A stretch of DNA of 64,000 bases from Helicoverpa zea (taxonomy: Eukaryota; Arthropoda; Insecta; Lepidoptera; Noctuidae). The translations under genes were made by a program, and so were the position numbers. Position 1 is the first letter of the stretch. Every line of letters begins with the position of its first letter. The DNA lies in the NCBI RefSeq assembly GCF_022581195.2, contig NC_061482.1, positions 4,092,001-4,156,000 on the forward strand, in the 5' to 3' direction. This document shows positions 46,016 to 57,876 of the stretch, piece after piece. Under the pieces are notes generated by a model. It saw only the letters and a list, made by a program, of their open reading frames with translations, ran no database searches and was not told the origin of the DNA.

Positions 46016-46760
46016 TGGCGTAGGTCAATAAAAAAAAAGTTAGTGTACACCTATAATATCTTTCTATATATCGATATTTATTATTACGATTTTAACTCAA
46101 AACCTGTCAGCGTCCACAAATTCCACAATGTAAAATTAGTAATGAAGTGAAGCCTCATTTTAAACCCGTTTTTTTTACCTACTACCTACTTATTATTTTA
46201 TTTACACATTTTTCTAAGCCAGTTTCTACCATAGGTAGGTATACCTACTTGGTAAGATTTATATTTATTAGTATACAAATTGAAATCAATGAAACGAAAT
46301 CAAGATTTTTCGATATCCTTTATGATGTATTGTCTTTAAACTGAGGTCTAAAAAGAAATCGGAAATGTTTTTTAATCATAATCAAAATGTCTTTGTACTT
46401 TGGGTTTATCATTATGGAAAACCGGCAGTTAATAATACCAACCAAATTACCAAAAAGGAAGTCCTCTATTCGAATGTTAGTAGGTAGATATGCCTTTTGA
46501 ATCTTCTAGCTTGTACGAATGCAGACTGTGTCTCAAAATTGTATAGCTGTTCAAAAAGATAACTGTTTCTAAATACATTAGTATTGTATTCAGTACAAAA
46601 CTAACTTGGACCCATGGGATCACAATAAGCCGTGTGGGAGTCATCTGGTGAATCGCTTTGTCACTCCAGGGCAATGCACTTTGATGACATAAACAATGCA
46701 TTGTCTCCGATACAGTTGATGGACCCCAATCAAATATTTTAATTATGTTAAGTTGTTGTA
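46016..46760. other. Spacer, nothing recognised
   Basis: AT-rich. ORFs of 65-74 codons without motif. Confidence 0.5.
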
Positions 46761-47110
46761 ACTGCCTCGTTGGTCTAGCTGTCGCAAACGCGGCTGCTGA
46801 GTACGAGGTCTCAGGTTCGACTCTCGGGTTCGATGTTCAGTTTTAGAAACTTTCACAATGCAACCATGGAGCCAGGAGCATGGAAGTTTGTGATTGATAC
46901 CCCCGTGCATCGGAGAGCACGCAAATGTCGGTCCTGCGATTGATCTCTCTCCGATCGTGTCGGACTGCGGGATTGCCATCCCATCGAGCTATGAGAGTGA
47001 AGGAATAGTGAGTGCACCTGTGTCTGCGCAAATGTTTGTGCACTATAATGTGTCCTGCGTAGTTGGCTAGCCTCCTTATATGAGAACAGCCGTCATAGCC
47101 AATAATCGGT
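46761..47110 (+). mobile_element. tRNA-derived SINE, near full length
   Basis: The head (ctgcctcgttggtctagctg...) carries an A-box-like TGGTCTAGCTG (46,771-46,781) and a B-box GGTTCGACTC (46,814-46,823), the internal pol III promoter. A tRNA-unrelated body follows (tctctccgatcgtgtcggac, gagtgcacctgtgtctgcgc, 'catagcc' end). The body recurs, truncated, at 52,826. The cloverleaf is too decayed for a functional tRNA. Confidence 0.75.
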
Positions 47111-49217
47111 TAAAAAGACGTCATGTTAAGTAGACATGAATATTGGTAAAACAAATTTCAGTCTGGATGGATGCCTGGTAGCTCTAGAAAGGTCAAGTTC
47201 AGAAACTAGTTTCCCTTTTATTAGACGTTTTATGTGAACTCTTTCGCACGGTTTTTTTACTGGTTGCAAGTTACAAGGGAAGAGCGATTTAGATTTACTT
47301 ATCACATGAAAGAATTAGATGGTAAGATAATAAGAAAAGAGAAAAAGTGTGGGTAATTGTACGAATGACCCCCGGTAATAAAACTTGTCAGATATTCTGG
47401 CTTCAGATTGCTAAATCAAATCTGGCCAGGTAAATTAGCACTTAGTCTCACTCTCTCTCTTCACTACTTCTGGAATAAGGGAGTATACTCCCCAGCAACA
47501 TCTACTCGAAACAAGGGAAACTTTTATTATATAGTTGGTCGCCCAGCCACGGCGCCAAACGCTGCTTATCCTCGTGATCAATCCAACTGTAGTTAGCAAC
47601 GAGCATACGAGCTAAGCAAATTTTTGATATAACTTTTTAATCATTTTCCTCTCTAGACTTAAAAATGCACGCTTAGTTGTTTTGTAAATGTTATAGGCAT
47701 GGATCGATACGGCACGTGCAATGATGAACTTGGGACAGTGAGAGCTCAAAAGAGGAAATTGCGAAAATTTGCATCTTTTAATTTAGGCGGCCGCCTTTGT
47801 TTGGTAGTCGTATTTCAATTCCTGAAGCTAAAATAAACAAGTTCTTGCAGTTTACTAAAACTGCAATATCAAGTTCACCTTTTATGTATCTCAATGAAAG
47901 TATAATAAGATGCATTTTGATATCTTTCTGAATTCCTAAATCCTGTGCCGGGGCTGCGAGATTCTTTGAAAGAGTTACCGCGGCAGCAGGGACATAGTTG
48001 CTTTTACTTAGTAAGAGTCTGACACGCACATGCCGCAAACACAGCGCCCCGCTGTGTGTCAGTTAATAAATGATTTTCTATCAGTAAAACGTAAATAATG
48101 AAAAAAAAAAACAAATGTAAACCCAGTTACCATTCCTAGATTACAGAGTATCTTAGGTAACCCGATTTAAGTTGTTACATTCTTTAAAACAGCCATGACT
48201 TCATACTCATTAGCATATTACCGTACACTGCTCAGTGTGCTTCCCCCAAAAAGCACCAACCATCCCGGTTTTAAGCATCCATGTCTAAGATCTAAGCTGC
48301 ATCGTCTGAGCCTTGCCTAGGTATGCTTATTTTAAAACCTTTACATTGTAAAAAACTATACATAATGACGTTTTTAATGTTTCTATTTTCTAATTTTTGC
48401 AGCACAGTTCCTGTTTCCGCCTACCTAAAATTTAGACTCGTCTATTTCAAAATACGAGCGCAGCAAAGTTGACATGACACGAGGAAATGAGAAGGCCCTT
48501 TGCATACAATGACGTGATGTTATGCATTAGGGCGTGCACTTAAAAGTGGGTTAACTCAAATACTTCATTTTTTGGGTAAAACCGGAAAATTCCAAAATAC
48601 GAAACATTTCATACAAATACAAAGAGTAATTTTGTATTGTTTTAGAGGAAAAAAGGGTGTTACGTTTATTAACTATCAAGCTGCTTCAAGCGATTTCACT
48701 AGCTTAACTACTGTTCGCACCCCTACACAACATAAATATCTTATTTGGGGTTAGTCAAGCTTCCCAAAAATCTTTTTTTGAAATCGGTTCAGTACTTTCT
48801 GAATGTGCTTCCTCGTTATTGTATCAGTAGAGATCAGTGCAAAATCATATTTTTGTATCTTTGAAGTCTTCATAAGAATTTCTAAAAGACATATCTGCAA
48901 TTTTGGAGTTACACTACTTTAAAGTGTGCGTGGGTCGCGCTAACACGTGCCCACGCCTTTTCACTGCCAATGTCAGACTTTCATGTCATCGGGACACTGC
49001 GCGGAACAGAAAGATGAGGGTCACGGGCAGACTTGCAAGCTCGCCCAAATTTTTGTAACAAAACTACGAAAATATGTGTACCACTTATCTTTAATTCAAC
49101 AAAAATATTGGAGCTCTTCATACTCCAGACATTGACAGAAGAATTACAATAGTAAGCTCGCTCAGACTTTTGTAAAAGTATGATGAAAATAATTGTGCTA
49201 TATCCAATCGGAGTTCT
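47111..49217. other. Spacer, nothing recognised
   Basis: ORFs up to 86 codons (47,778-48,038, minus) without motif. A weak LINE-tail-like word set (attaccgtacactgctcag) is at 48,218-48,240. Confidence 0.5.
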
Positions 49218-49325
49218 TTCTTTTATTTAGCCTATGCTGTCCCACTGCTGGGCAAAGGCCTCTCCCATGGCCTTCCATCTTTCCCTATCGGTCGCTATTT
49301 GTGGCCAGTCCTTGAGGACGCAGTC
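49218..49325 (+). repeat. LINE-tail-like repeat fragment
   Basis: 'gtcccactgctgggcaaagg', 'cctctcccatggccttccat' and 'ggccagtccttgaggacgca' are words typical of abundant lepidopteran non-LTR 3' ends. Related to 8735-8847 and 60,355-60,412. Confidence 0.5.
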
Positions 49326-49876
49326 TCGAGATTATACATATTTTTTGTTGCTGAACATCGTACGAACCGCACAAGGAAAGTAATAGACCGATGCATGCGA
49401 TTAATTAGATGGCTATTTTGATAACATCTAATTCTTAGGACCTTGTAATTAAAAGTAGGAAATTGTGACTAATGGATTTCTACAACATTACCTAGGTATT
49501 ACATTATAATTAGACTACGATCTCTCCATGTATATTGGTAATCAGCCATAAAAAATGAGGTTTGACACCAATATCAGACCATTTAAATTTATCGAAGAAC
49601 CAGGGAAATAGAAGTTTCGTTTCTTAAGCGTATTAAGTACGTTACTGGAAGCGTTATCCGGAAACGGTTAGCCGTACGCTCATTGGCATGCGTAGACTGC
49701 GCTGACCAATGACCTTTACGTTGGTTTACTATGCTGTGGGCAACAAGAATGGGCCAAGCGTACTTCCAGTGCAATAGACAACTTGATCTCTGGCAACTGT
49801 CAACTGCTCCTTTATATTATGCCCAATGTATAACGACATAAAAGTCCGTTTTTATTAAAACAACTGTGAACGTGAA
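49326..49876. other. Spacer, nothing recognised
   Basis: It contains a fragment at about 49,838-49,866 related to the foldback element at 19,502. Confidence 0.45.
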
Positions 49877-50094
49877 TCCCTACTTCCCTACTAATATTCA
49901 GAATGCGAAAGTCTGTATGTCTGTTACGCTTTCACGTCTACACCACTGAACAGATTTTAATAAAATTTGATACAGAGATAGAGTTGACCTTGAGAAAGAA
50001 CATAGGATAGTTCTCAACCCGGACTTCTAAAGAATTCTCTTGGAAACGCGATATAACCGAACTATATGCGGGCGAAAACGCGGGCGGAAGCTAG
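49877..50094 (+). mobile_element. Short non-autonomous Helitron (Lep1-like)
   Basis: Starts TC after an A and ends CTAG before a T, with a GC-rich hairpin-like 'gcgggcgaaaacgcgggcgg' just before the end. This fits Helitron rules: insertion between A and T, 5' TC, 3' CTRR. The body contains 'ctaatattcagaatgcgaaa' and 'gaacagattttaataaaatt', word series I recognise from abundant lepidopteran Helitrons. The exact 5' end is uncertain because the first bases are partly duplicated. Confidence 0.6.
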
Positions 50095-50432
50095 TTCATA
50101 CTAAACAGTTCATGTTTTATCGACAAAAGGAAATTGAACCATCGAGTTCACGCTACACAAGTAATTTTAATTCTTCATTTAGTGGATGAACGTTTTAATT
50201 GTTTAAAGCTATATCTCTGCAATTCTAACTTAAATATGTTTATTTATGCGTGTTTGAACTAACTAAGAACATTACCATTACGAGGTTAATGACCTTCGTC
50301 TATAACATGCTATTAGCATCTTTTAATTGTTGATTTCTACAAAAACCCGCTGTTTTGTTGACTTTCTTTTTTTTTATTTAGAAGTAGATGTCGATTTTAT
50401 TGTCCAAAAATGTTAACCTACATTTTTATTTA
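50095..50432. other. Spacer, nothing recognised
   Basis: AT-rich, with a T-run at 50,367-50,376. Confidence 0.5.
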
Positions 50433-50975
50433 TTGCTTATGCTTGTGCTTATGCTTGTGCTTATGCTTGTGCTTATGCTTGTGCTTGTGCTTGTGCTTGT
50501 GCTTATGCTCGTGCTTATGCTTGTGCTTATGCTTGTGCTTATGCTTGTGCTTATGCTTGTGCTTATGCTTGTGCTTCTGCTTGTGCTTGTGCTTGTGCTT
50601 GTGCTTGTGCTTGTGCTTGTGCTTGTGCTTGTGCTTGTGCTTGTGCTTGTGCTTGTGCTTGTGCTTGTGCTTGTGCTTGTGCTTATGCTTGTGCTTATGC
50701 TTGTGCTTATGCTTGTGCTTATGCTTGTGCTTATGCTTGTGCTTATGCTTGTGCTTATGCTTGTGCTTATGCTTGTGCTTATGCTTGTGCTTATGCTTGT
50801 GCTTATGCTTGTGCTTATGCTTGTGCTTATGCTTGTGCTTATGCTTGTGCTTATGCTTGTGCTTATGCTTGTGCTTATGCTTGTGCTTATGCTTGTGCTT
50901 ATGCTTGTGCTTATGCTAGTGCATGCGCATATGCATATGCTTGTTCTTAAGCATACGCATATGCTTGTGCTTATG
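50433..50975 (+). repeat. Hexamer array (TTRTGC)n, about 540 bp
   Basis: Alternating TTGTGC and TTATGC units with a homogeneous core of 17 consecutive TTGTGC units at 50,581-50,682. The right flank (50,683-50,916) is a regular TTATGC/TTGTGC dodecamer array. The right edge decays into gcatatgc-type words to 50,975. The 205- and 169-codon ORFs across it (Leu-Met-Leu-Val and Leu-Cys repeats) are artefacts of the 6-bp period. Confidence 0.95.
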
Positions 50976-52825
50976 GGACATGGGTTACATTATGGGATGC
51001 AATAAAGTATTGAGTATTGAGTTTTGTGCCTATAGCACAACACCTATACATATAGTTTACAGTTGATGTCCAACTTAAGCAAACAGCGAGGGTCATCAGA
51101 TTTTCGTCACACGTAGTATATAACAAGGAAAAACGCAGGATCATCAGACACAAAAATAAAGGCATCTTAAGTTTTACTTATTTACTTGTAATTGTACATT
51201 TGTTATATAAGACTGTTTCCTGTTTGAGATGTCCAGTTCCTCATTTCCTGCATACGTCGCATCACAGCTCGGAGATGAGTAGGCATACGGAACGGATACC
51301 AGTCTGACCTTGTTCACAATAATACAAAAACATTTATTGTGCAGGTAAAATTATGGTAACACATTCACTTCATTGCAGCCTACAGTTTTGATGTTATTTA
51401 TGACTAGTGATCTTTCCTCGGTTGCACTGCCGATCCTCGGGAACTAGGTACTGCCCGTGTAAAACAGCAAGTAAGTCGGAGATAATTTAATTAGTTTTGA
51501 AGTATAGATTACTTATAGAAACTAATGATTATTATGTTTATCCCGCATGGAGTTGCAATAGTCGTATGTATTGAAAAAAATAATCTGGTAGGTAAGATGA
51601 ACCCAAACAACTGATGTAGGGTACTTTCTAAGAATAAAATTACTAGCGACATCTGAAAATACTGAATTTGAAATGGGTCTTAGTACCACAATAACACAGG
51701 TACGAGTAGCCAGACACAGGTGAGTAACACAGGCACTATAAAAAATATGTTGGCATTGCTTTGTACGCCTCTGTATTTACACTAAAAGCCTATAAAAAGT
51801 TGTGAAGAAATTCCAATTGAAGATTCTTTGTGCCCGATTATCTAAACGGATTAGTTCTATTTATACTCACTATTCTTCCGATAACTACCTTCGAATATTT
51901 CTGAAAATATCTAATCCGATTTGATATTACACAAAAGAGTTCAACACCCAATTCCGTTGAAAATAACACAGTTTCGACTCCCTACAAACGCGAACTTTTT
52001 ATCGAAATGTGTACTAGAACTCTGCGTACAGTAATAAGGAGGTCTTTCTAATACCTAGGATAATTTTTCTAATTCTGAGTGTTTATTTGAGAACCTATTG
52101 GATTTCATTGATTTTCGATTGAAAATCGCGGACGAAATAGTGAATTTTCAGTTTCGTTACAATTTGTTTGTATGTGTTTTCTCAAGTATATAATAAGTTA
52201 TTACTTGAGAAAACAGTGAATTTTCAGTTTAAATTGTTTCTTTAGGCACACTAGTAAGGTTTTTCTTGAGTCAATCAAAACCATTTGGTCTGATACCGCC
52301 CAAATGCCAGATCTTTGAAATGTGCGTACGTCTTAATACCGATTTATGGATCAAAACAAACTATCGGCCGACTAAAAGTTTGTAGCGTGGGGATCCCTAA
52401 TACCTAGGACATTACTATTAATGTTGATATCAGCACAAAGCGTGTCAGGTAAGGTAACAGCTAGACCTACAATCACAGTGTCATTAGCGTGATAGCCAGA
52501 TTACTTACACACAGCCAGCGAATGTTTAACCATAATAAGTTGTAAGCATTGTTGGGTCTCTATTATTTCATTATATCCTACATCTGTTACTCTGTCCTGC
52601 TAATATAATGTACAAACCGGAGGTAATTATGTGATTAGCATCGTGTGGTAGACGTGTAAGCAAGTACATAGGTATTTTTATTGTTATCATTTTAAAGCGG
52701 GATTCCAGATACTGGTTTATTTCTAGAAAGTATATTTACTCTTACGCAAAAATCTTTTGAATGGTTAATGATTTTTATATCTCCATTAATTTTCAGAACT
52801 TTCGGGTAGGCTCTGAGAAGCGAAA
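50976..52825. other. Spacer, nothing recognised
   Basis: A small foldback (ttttctcaagta ... tacttgagaaaa) flanked by a direct repeat of gtgaattttcagttt occurs at about 52,139-52,232. No ORF of interest. Confidence 0.5.
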
Positions 52826-52975
52826 GATACCTCTCCGGTCGTGTCGGATTACCGTACCATCGGGATATGAGAGTGAAGCAATAGTGAGTGCACCTGTGTC
52901 TGCGCAAATGCTGGTGCACTGTAATGTCCTGCGCAGTTGGTTAATCTCCTTACACGAGAACATCATGGCCAACTG
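52826..52975 (+). mobile_element. 5'-truncated SINE copy
   Basis: Matches the body of the SINE at 46,761 from 'ctctccggtcgtgtcgga' through 'gagtgcacctgtgtctgcgc' to 'catggcc'. It lacks the tRNA-like head. Confidence 0.75.
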
Positions 52976-53419
52976 TCAGGCTATTGCCACTACCAGGTAG
53001 GAACAATTTGCTAATGAGTAGTTCTAGTAATTAACGATCATAAGTATCGATACCAATTATTTTTGGTGTTTTACGCACATAATCTGAAGGAACTTATTAT
53101 TATTAAATGTTACTTTTTCCATTACTAAATAAAAAATGCCTCAGTGGATGTTATTACCAGTTCTTAATTTTAGTGTAAACAGTGGGAAGTGGGAAGGGCT
53201 GGAGTTTCGGTGCCCTCACAAAACGTTAAATTACAAATTTGGAGAGAAAGACAAATACTGATTTTGGGCCCAATATAAATAAGTGATTATTGATTTAAAT
53301 TACTTGATTACGAATTTCAGGGTATATTTATAGACTTCTAATTGATATCTATTAACTTTTTAACGTCATACTTAGTTATTAATATGCCGAAACCAAACTG
53401 CGATAGGTCATGAGTTTAG
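52976..53419. other. Spacer, nothing recognised
   Basis: AT-rich. No repeat or ORF recognised. Confidence 0.5.
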
Positions 53420-53812
53420 TTAATATACTGTTTTATTACCCACAATTTGTATCTTAAAAACTCTAAATGCACTTGGTCTGTTTGAAGAGAAGTCAGATGC
53501 AACCGCAGTGTTTATAAATACAACATATTTGCATTGAATAAAGTTGCCAATAAAAGGAGCTGTCGAATAAATACAAGGCAACACCTTGTATTTATTCGAC
53601 AGCTCCTTGCATTTGTGCCATAGCTCAGGAGGAGGACATACAATACGTAAATAATCCATTGGAATTACAGTAGATGGGAAATAACTAATATGCACTGCTT
53701 TTTTTGTCATTGTAATGTCGTGGTATTTCCGAAGTAATCCAATTTTATGAATGAAATTTATGAGTGATCGTTGCGCATGCTTTGTGTTTGCGTTTGTGTG
53801 AGGGTGCAGCAC
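53420..53812 (-). other. Unassigned 130-codon ORF spanning a perfect hairpin
   Basis: It opens with ATG at 53,812 and reads MLHPHTNANTKHAQRSLINF..., 130 residues of mixed composition without signal peptide, membrane segment or motif I recognise. The 25-bp perfect inverted repeat at 53,554-53,608 lies inside it, encoding about residues 69-86. It could be a chance ORF, part of a decayed element, or an exon. I lean to chance. Confidence 0.2.
53554..53608. repeat. Perfect 25-bp inverted repeat, 5-base loop
   Basis: aaggagctgtcgaataaata(caagg) at 53,554-53,578 is followed by the loop caaca and the exact inverse at 53,584-53,608. The stem is uninterrupted and stops sharply on both sides, as after a recent local inverted duplication. 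Confidence 0.95.
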
Positions 53813-54899
53813 GGTTTTAACGCCAGTAACATACGCACGAAGTTTAAATAAGGCTAGATGACATTTACGGAATTCCGAAAAAAAATTAAAGAAAAAAAAT
53901 TACGTACCAATTTTTTTATTGATTTGGGTTGCGAGAATCATTAGCATAATTACCTCCTTGAATATGGCACGGATGCAAATCAACAGCTTGTATATGCACC
54001 TTTATCATTTGATATTCTCACAACCGTTATTCCAGCTCAGAAGGGCTCCTTAGCAAAGACAGTCCATTTTAAACCGACTTCCAGAAAAGCTCGTTTTTTA
54101 CTAACTAAAATAACTGACATTCGTTTGTTTTTTCAAACATTTGGTGGTATATAAACGTTATTAAAAGCAGCTGCGACGTCAAATTAGGACGCTTTTCAAC
54201 ACCCGTTGTGGAAGTAATGTTGAAACAACCATCCTTTGTAATTTCCACAAGGTTTTCCAGGAATTTACAATACAAGAAACTATGATTTTTCTGATTAAAT
54301 AATTTAAGGAGCAAACACGTGTGAGCACGTGGCAATGGCGTCATTTTACTATTGTGTTTTCTGAAGGTATTCGATTTTACGACCTTTAGTTTATAATTTC
54401 AAATTAATGACCAGTTTAGTACCTAACTTATAAGGTACTTACAGTCATAAGCAAGACGTTCAATGAACGTGACTGAAATAAAAGAAGTTCGAGATATTTG
54501 GCCGATAAAATTCACTTTGTTTACAACATCAACAAATAAGGTTCTGATTGATTGTTTAAAAAAAAGTAAATGCAACTGGCCAGTGTTAGGCAGCAATACT
54601 GTGACAAGAGTTACGGTCCACTGACCGTAAGGTTATTGGTAACACTGGCTTGTAACTGGTCAAACTCTTTTGAACCTCACTTTTTTCTAGGATTTCCTGT
54701 CTTTGTTGACTACGGTTCTAGGTCTACTTTTATTTTCTGGGTTAAGTTACACTGCTTAACTAGAAAAAATATCGGCGTCATAACCAAACTCGTAAGTATA
54801 TTCAATTGAGTACCTATTCTAAGGCTAATCGCAAGGGATATAAAGGGAATACTTTGACTACGTGAGTTAAAATGAGAGGAGTCGTCGAACCTAGAAGAA
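53813..54899. other. Spacer, nothing recognised
   Basis: AT-rich. Two 79-codon ORFs on opposite strands (54,105-54,344; 54,570-54,809) show no motif. Confidence 0.5.
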
Positions 54900-54907
54900 C
54901 CTTAATC

Positions 54908-54994
54908 ATAGACTAATATACTAATATATTAGTATACTATATACTATATAGACTAATATACTAATATATTAGTATATTAGTATATTAGTCTATG
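54908..54994. mobile_element. 87-bp AT palindrome with 8-bp flanking direct repeats
   Basis: The ends (atagactaatatactaatata and its inverse) form a 21-bp perfect inverted repeat around an AT-rich centre built from the same words. CCTTAATC occurs on both sides (54,900-54,907 and 54,995-55,002) and could be a target duplication. The whole could be a minimal foldback element. Confidence 0.55.
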
Positions 54995-55011
54995 CCTTAA
55001 TCAATATCTAC

Positions 55012-55166
55012 CTCGATGGCGACCTCGATGGCGCAATGGTCATCATGCCGGACCGCCGAACCTGAGGTCCCGGGTTCGATTCCCGGTTCGGTCGACATTT
55101 GTGTGATGAGCATGCTTGTTGGCCGTGGTCTGGGTGTTATGATATGTATTTATAAATATGTATATA
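55012..55166 (+). mobile_element. tRNA-derived SINE
   Basis: A-box TGGCGCAATGG (55,029-55,039) and B-box GGTTCGATTCC (55,073-55,083) lie in a well-preserved tRNA-like head. The last ~70 bp (tggccgtggtctgggtgtta, then tatgtatttataaata) are of the kind seen in lepidopteran SINEs. Not called a tRNA gene because the acceptor arm does not close properly and a SINE body follows. Confidence 0.75.
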
Positions 55167-55260
55167 CTAGCTGTTGCCCGCAACTTCGTCTGCGTGGGCA
55201 ATATAGAATAGTCAAAATACTACTTATCCCGTAGGTGCATTCTTTCACGTGACAGTATAA
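55167..55260 (-). mobile_element. Helitron 3' end, reversed (inserted at SINE tail)
   Basis: On the minus strand the sequence ends gcgggcaacagCTAG|T, the Lep1-like Helitron terminus, at 55,167. The hairpin stem (cccacgcagacgaagttgcg) precedes it. The 5' end could not be located; 55,260 is only a nominal limit. Confidence 0.5.
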
Positions 55261-56696
55261 TTAGGATTAGCACTTAGCAGTCGCATAGATTCATTGATCA
55301 AGGTTGTGTTGTGGATGTGACCATTTATCTAAACAAAAGAAGTAAAGTTTGTGACGTTGTGAATATCTCTGGATCTAGTCAGCCAATTTGGAAAATTATT
55401 ACGTATGGTGCGTAAGTAATTTTCACAGGAAACAGCTATAATCTATGTCTATATGCTTTGAGTCTGACAAAGCTGTCATTTGTACATTTTCTGCAGCTGC
55501 TGCGACTAACCAGAAGCCAGAAAGTCTGTCAGTCTTCAGATATTTGTATATTACTTCGTCAGATATTTGAATGAAAAAGAGGAATGTACTTTCTATAATT
55601 CTTTACGAAAAACTTAGGTACTGTCGATTCTGAAAAATGTCCTGATCAAAACAACCACTGTTCCGGTTTTTATTCAGTTTATTCTTCAGACTTTTTATTT
55701 TAGGCTGAGAATGTATATAGACCCGGTACGGAATGTATTAGCTGGAACACCTCAAAATCTCAAAATTCTGCTCGGATATGTGACATTGGTAAACTTGTCA
55801 TTTTTATCATCCACCATATTAGCAGCCAGCATCAGTCTTATATTAAGGTTGAAAAGTCAGGAGACGATGTTAACATAGTACATATTACGACTCAATCTGG
55901 CTCCTCAAGAGGTGCTGAGATAATGATGAATTTCTTCTTAAAACAAGATGAATAGAAAGAACTTTTGTCAAATCAGATGACGATTGTGTTTTCGTAGTAT
56001 GACTCCATAGACTATTACAACCTTTAGATTTATTTTACTTATTTATTTATTTATTCACAAACACAGATTATAATAGAGTGTATCTCAATCAATGTAAGAT
56101 GTCTATTAACTGAGTTTAAAATTAAGCTACACTGACGACACATGCCTCTTAATGAATTTACATATACATACAACATGTAACTTAATTAACGCACATCCTG
56201 AAACTAGTTTGTTCAGAATCGTTTACTGAATCGATTTATATCATTTTTAAAATAGGTAATTTTTTATCCCAAAAATAATTAAAACTACGGAAATTATTGT
56301 CATATTAACCTTGTACAGTCAAAACAAATTCAAATAGACCGTAACTCAAAGTAATAAGACTTCGTGTATTGTCGGCTTTTTCCGTAGTTTCGTTATGTTG
56401 TGTCGAGTCGAGCGGCGCGGCGCGATATTTGCGTTCGTAGTAGTATGACCAAAAAGTTCTCCAAGAATTGGTATAACTAATTTAGTAAATAACAATGCAT
56501 ATACATGTTAAATTAAAAATTCAGTGTATGTATTATGATTATAACATAATATTCTAATTGGGGTGTTTGAGGGTGTGCGTTAATTACGTTACATGTTGTA
56601 TATATGGATGACATACTTGTTTCTATGTAGATTCAATTTTTATCGTTACTCGGATCGGACAGCTAATTGAGGCAGGCCCCATAGTTTTTATGATTC
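55261..56696. other. Spacer, nothing certain
   Basis: Part may belong to the Helitron starting at 55,167. A GC-rich spot (gagcggcgcggcgcgatatt) is at 56,409-56,428. No ORF of interest. Confidence 0.4.
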
Positions 56697-56775
56697 TTCT
56701 TGTGAATACCTTTCTAATGATATATCATACGTTACTGTTGGAGCGGGTACCCAATCCCATACAAAGTGCCCATTG
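56697..56775. repeat. Fragment related to the end of the Transib-like transposase ORF
   Basis: 'acctttctaatgatatatca ... gtgcccattgtcctttgg' aligns (about 70% by eye over 73 bp) with 43,328-43,405, where it encodes the aberrant C-terminus of the transposase. It shows that segment is a dispersed repeat. Confidence 0.55.
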
Positions 56776-57394
56776 TCCTTTGGAATGATTCTGATCAATG
56801 GAAGAGGAAAAAAATAAACGTATTAAGTAAATAAAGATCGAAACTAAATCGTGAACTAAAACAAGCTCGGGTTATAGAAACATAAATTACTTTCTAAAAC
56901 CAGAATAAAACTGTGTTTTTAGGTAGACAATCTGATACAACCTGATATTTAAAGTAAATCATACATATATATTTTGTATACGAAATATAGTTTTAGGCGT
57001 AAATAAATATTTATTTTCTGTATATTTAAATATTTTCCTAATCATTAATGTTACCTATAAAGCTGATGAGTTAGTTTTTTGAACACGTCAATCTCATGAC
57101 CTTTCGGTTTGCTGGATTTGAAAAAAAAAATGGTGTAAGGTAGCTCAGTTATTTAAGGAAGGGTAAAACCACCGGCAGAAGCTAGTTCTTACAATAACAG
57201 TTCAAAAATATCAAACCACCTATGTGCGAACAAATAGTACCAGGTATTACTATAAAAAGTCATTTGTAAGCTATTTTGAAAACTGGATAATCCAACAGCA
57301 CTTTAACTATTAAGTATGATAAAACAAACATACCGTTTCTCGTCTTCAAGATCAAATATAGAATCTAACGGTCCAAGGAATATATTATGACTAC
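56776..57394. other. Spacer with a possible Helitron terminus
   Basis: At 57,165-57,185 the plus strand reads accaccggcagaagCTAG|T, another Helitron-like 3' end. Its body upstream is too decayed to delimit. Confidence 0.35.
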
Positions 57395-57870
57395 CTTTTT
57401 TCCACGGTTCCACTTGCGTTCCAAAAGAACTATTTCGCGCACCTAGATAAAAACGTCTCCAACTTCAGCTGAATTTTTAATTAAATACTTTCTTTTTCTC
57501 ACTGTTTCACATGCGTTACGAGGGAACTGCTTCCTATATCCCGGACAGCGATTAAGGAATTCTAAACGTATTTTTTTATCGGTCCAGTAGTTTGTGAGAG
57601 CTCATTTGTTATATTACATACACACAAACTTACACATCTTCTCTCTTTTAAAATAACATGTAGAAAAGTGTAAATAATAAGTTAGTTCGGATTTGCATAC
57701 TAACCCTACTGGAATGAAAACCGTTGTCGCCTTTTAAACACTACCAGTTGTTCCACGCGGTTTCACCCACATCCCGGGTAAACTTCATCTCGTGCCAAGA
57801 AAAATATACCCCATGTTCAGCGCAGATAGTGTAGCTTCCTTGCAATGAAAGAATTATCCAAATTGGTTCC
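57395..57870 (-). repeat. Helitron-like repeat fragments (reversed)
   Basis: Two successive segments carry 'ttccacggttccacttgcg', 'tcggtccagtagtttgtgag' and, again, 'ccacgcggtttcacccacat'. These are word sets of Lep1-type elements in reverse orientation. No clear termini. Confidence 0.4.
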
Positions 57871-57876
57871 ATAGTT

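Noticed and set aside
50388..51005. 205- and 169-codon ORFs encoding Leu-Met-Leu-Val and Leu-Cys repeats
   Set aside because: They are readings of a 6-bp tandem repeat; any frame without a stop unit stays open. Not a membrane protein gene.
55021..55093. Functional tRNA gene
   Set aside because: A- and B-boxes are good but the acceptor stem does not pair properly and a SINE-type body follows; called SINE instead.
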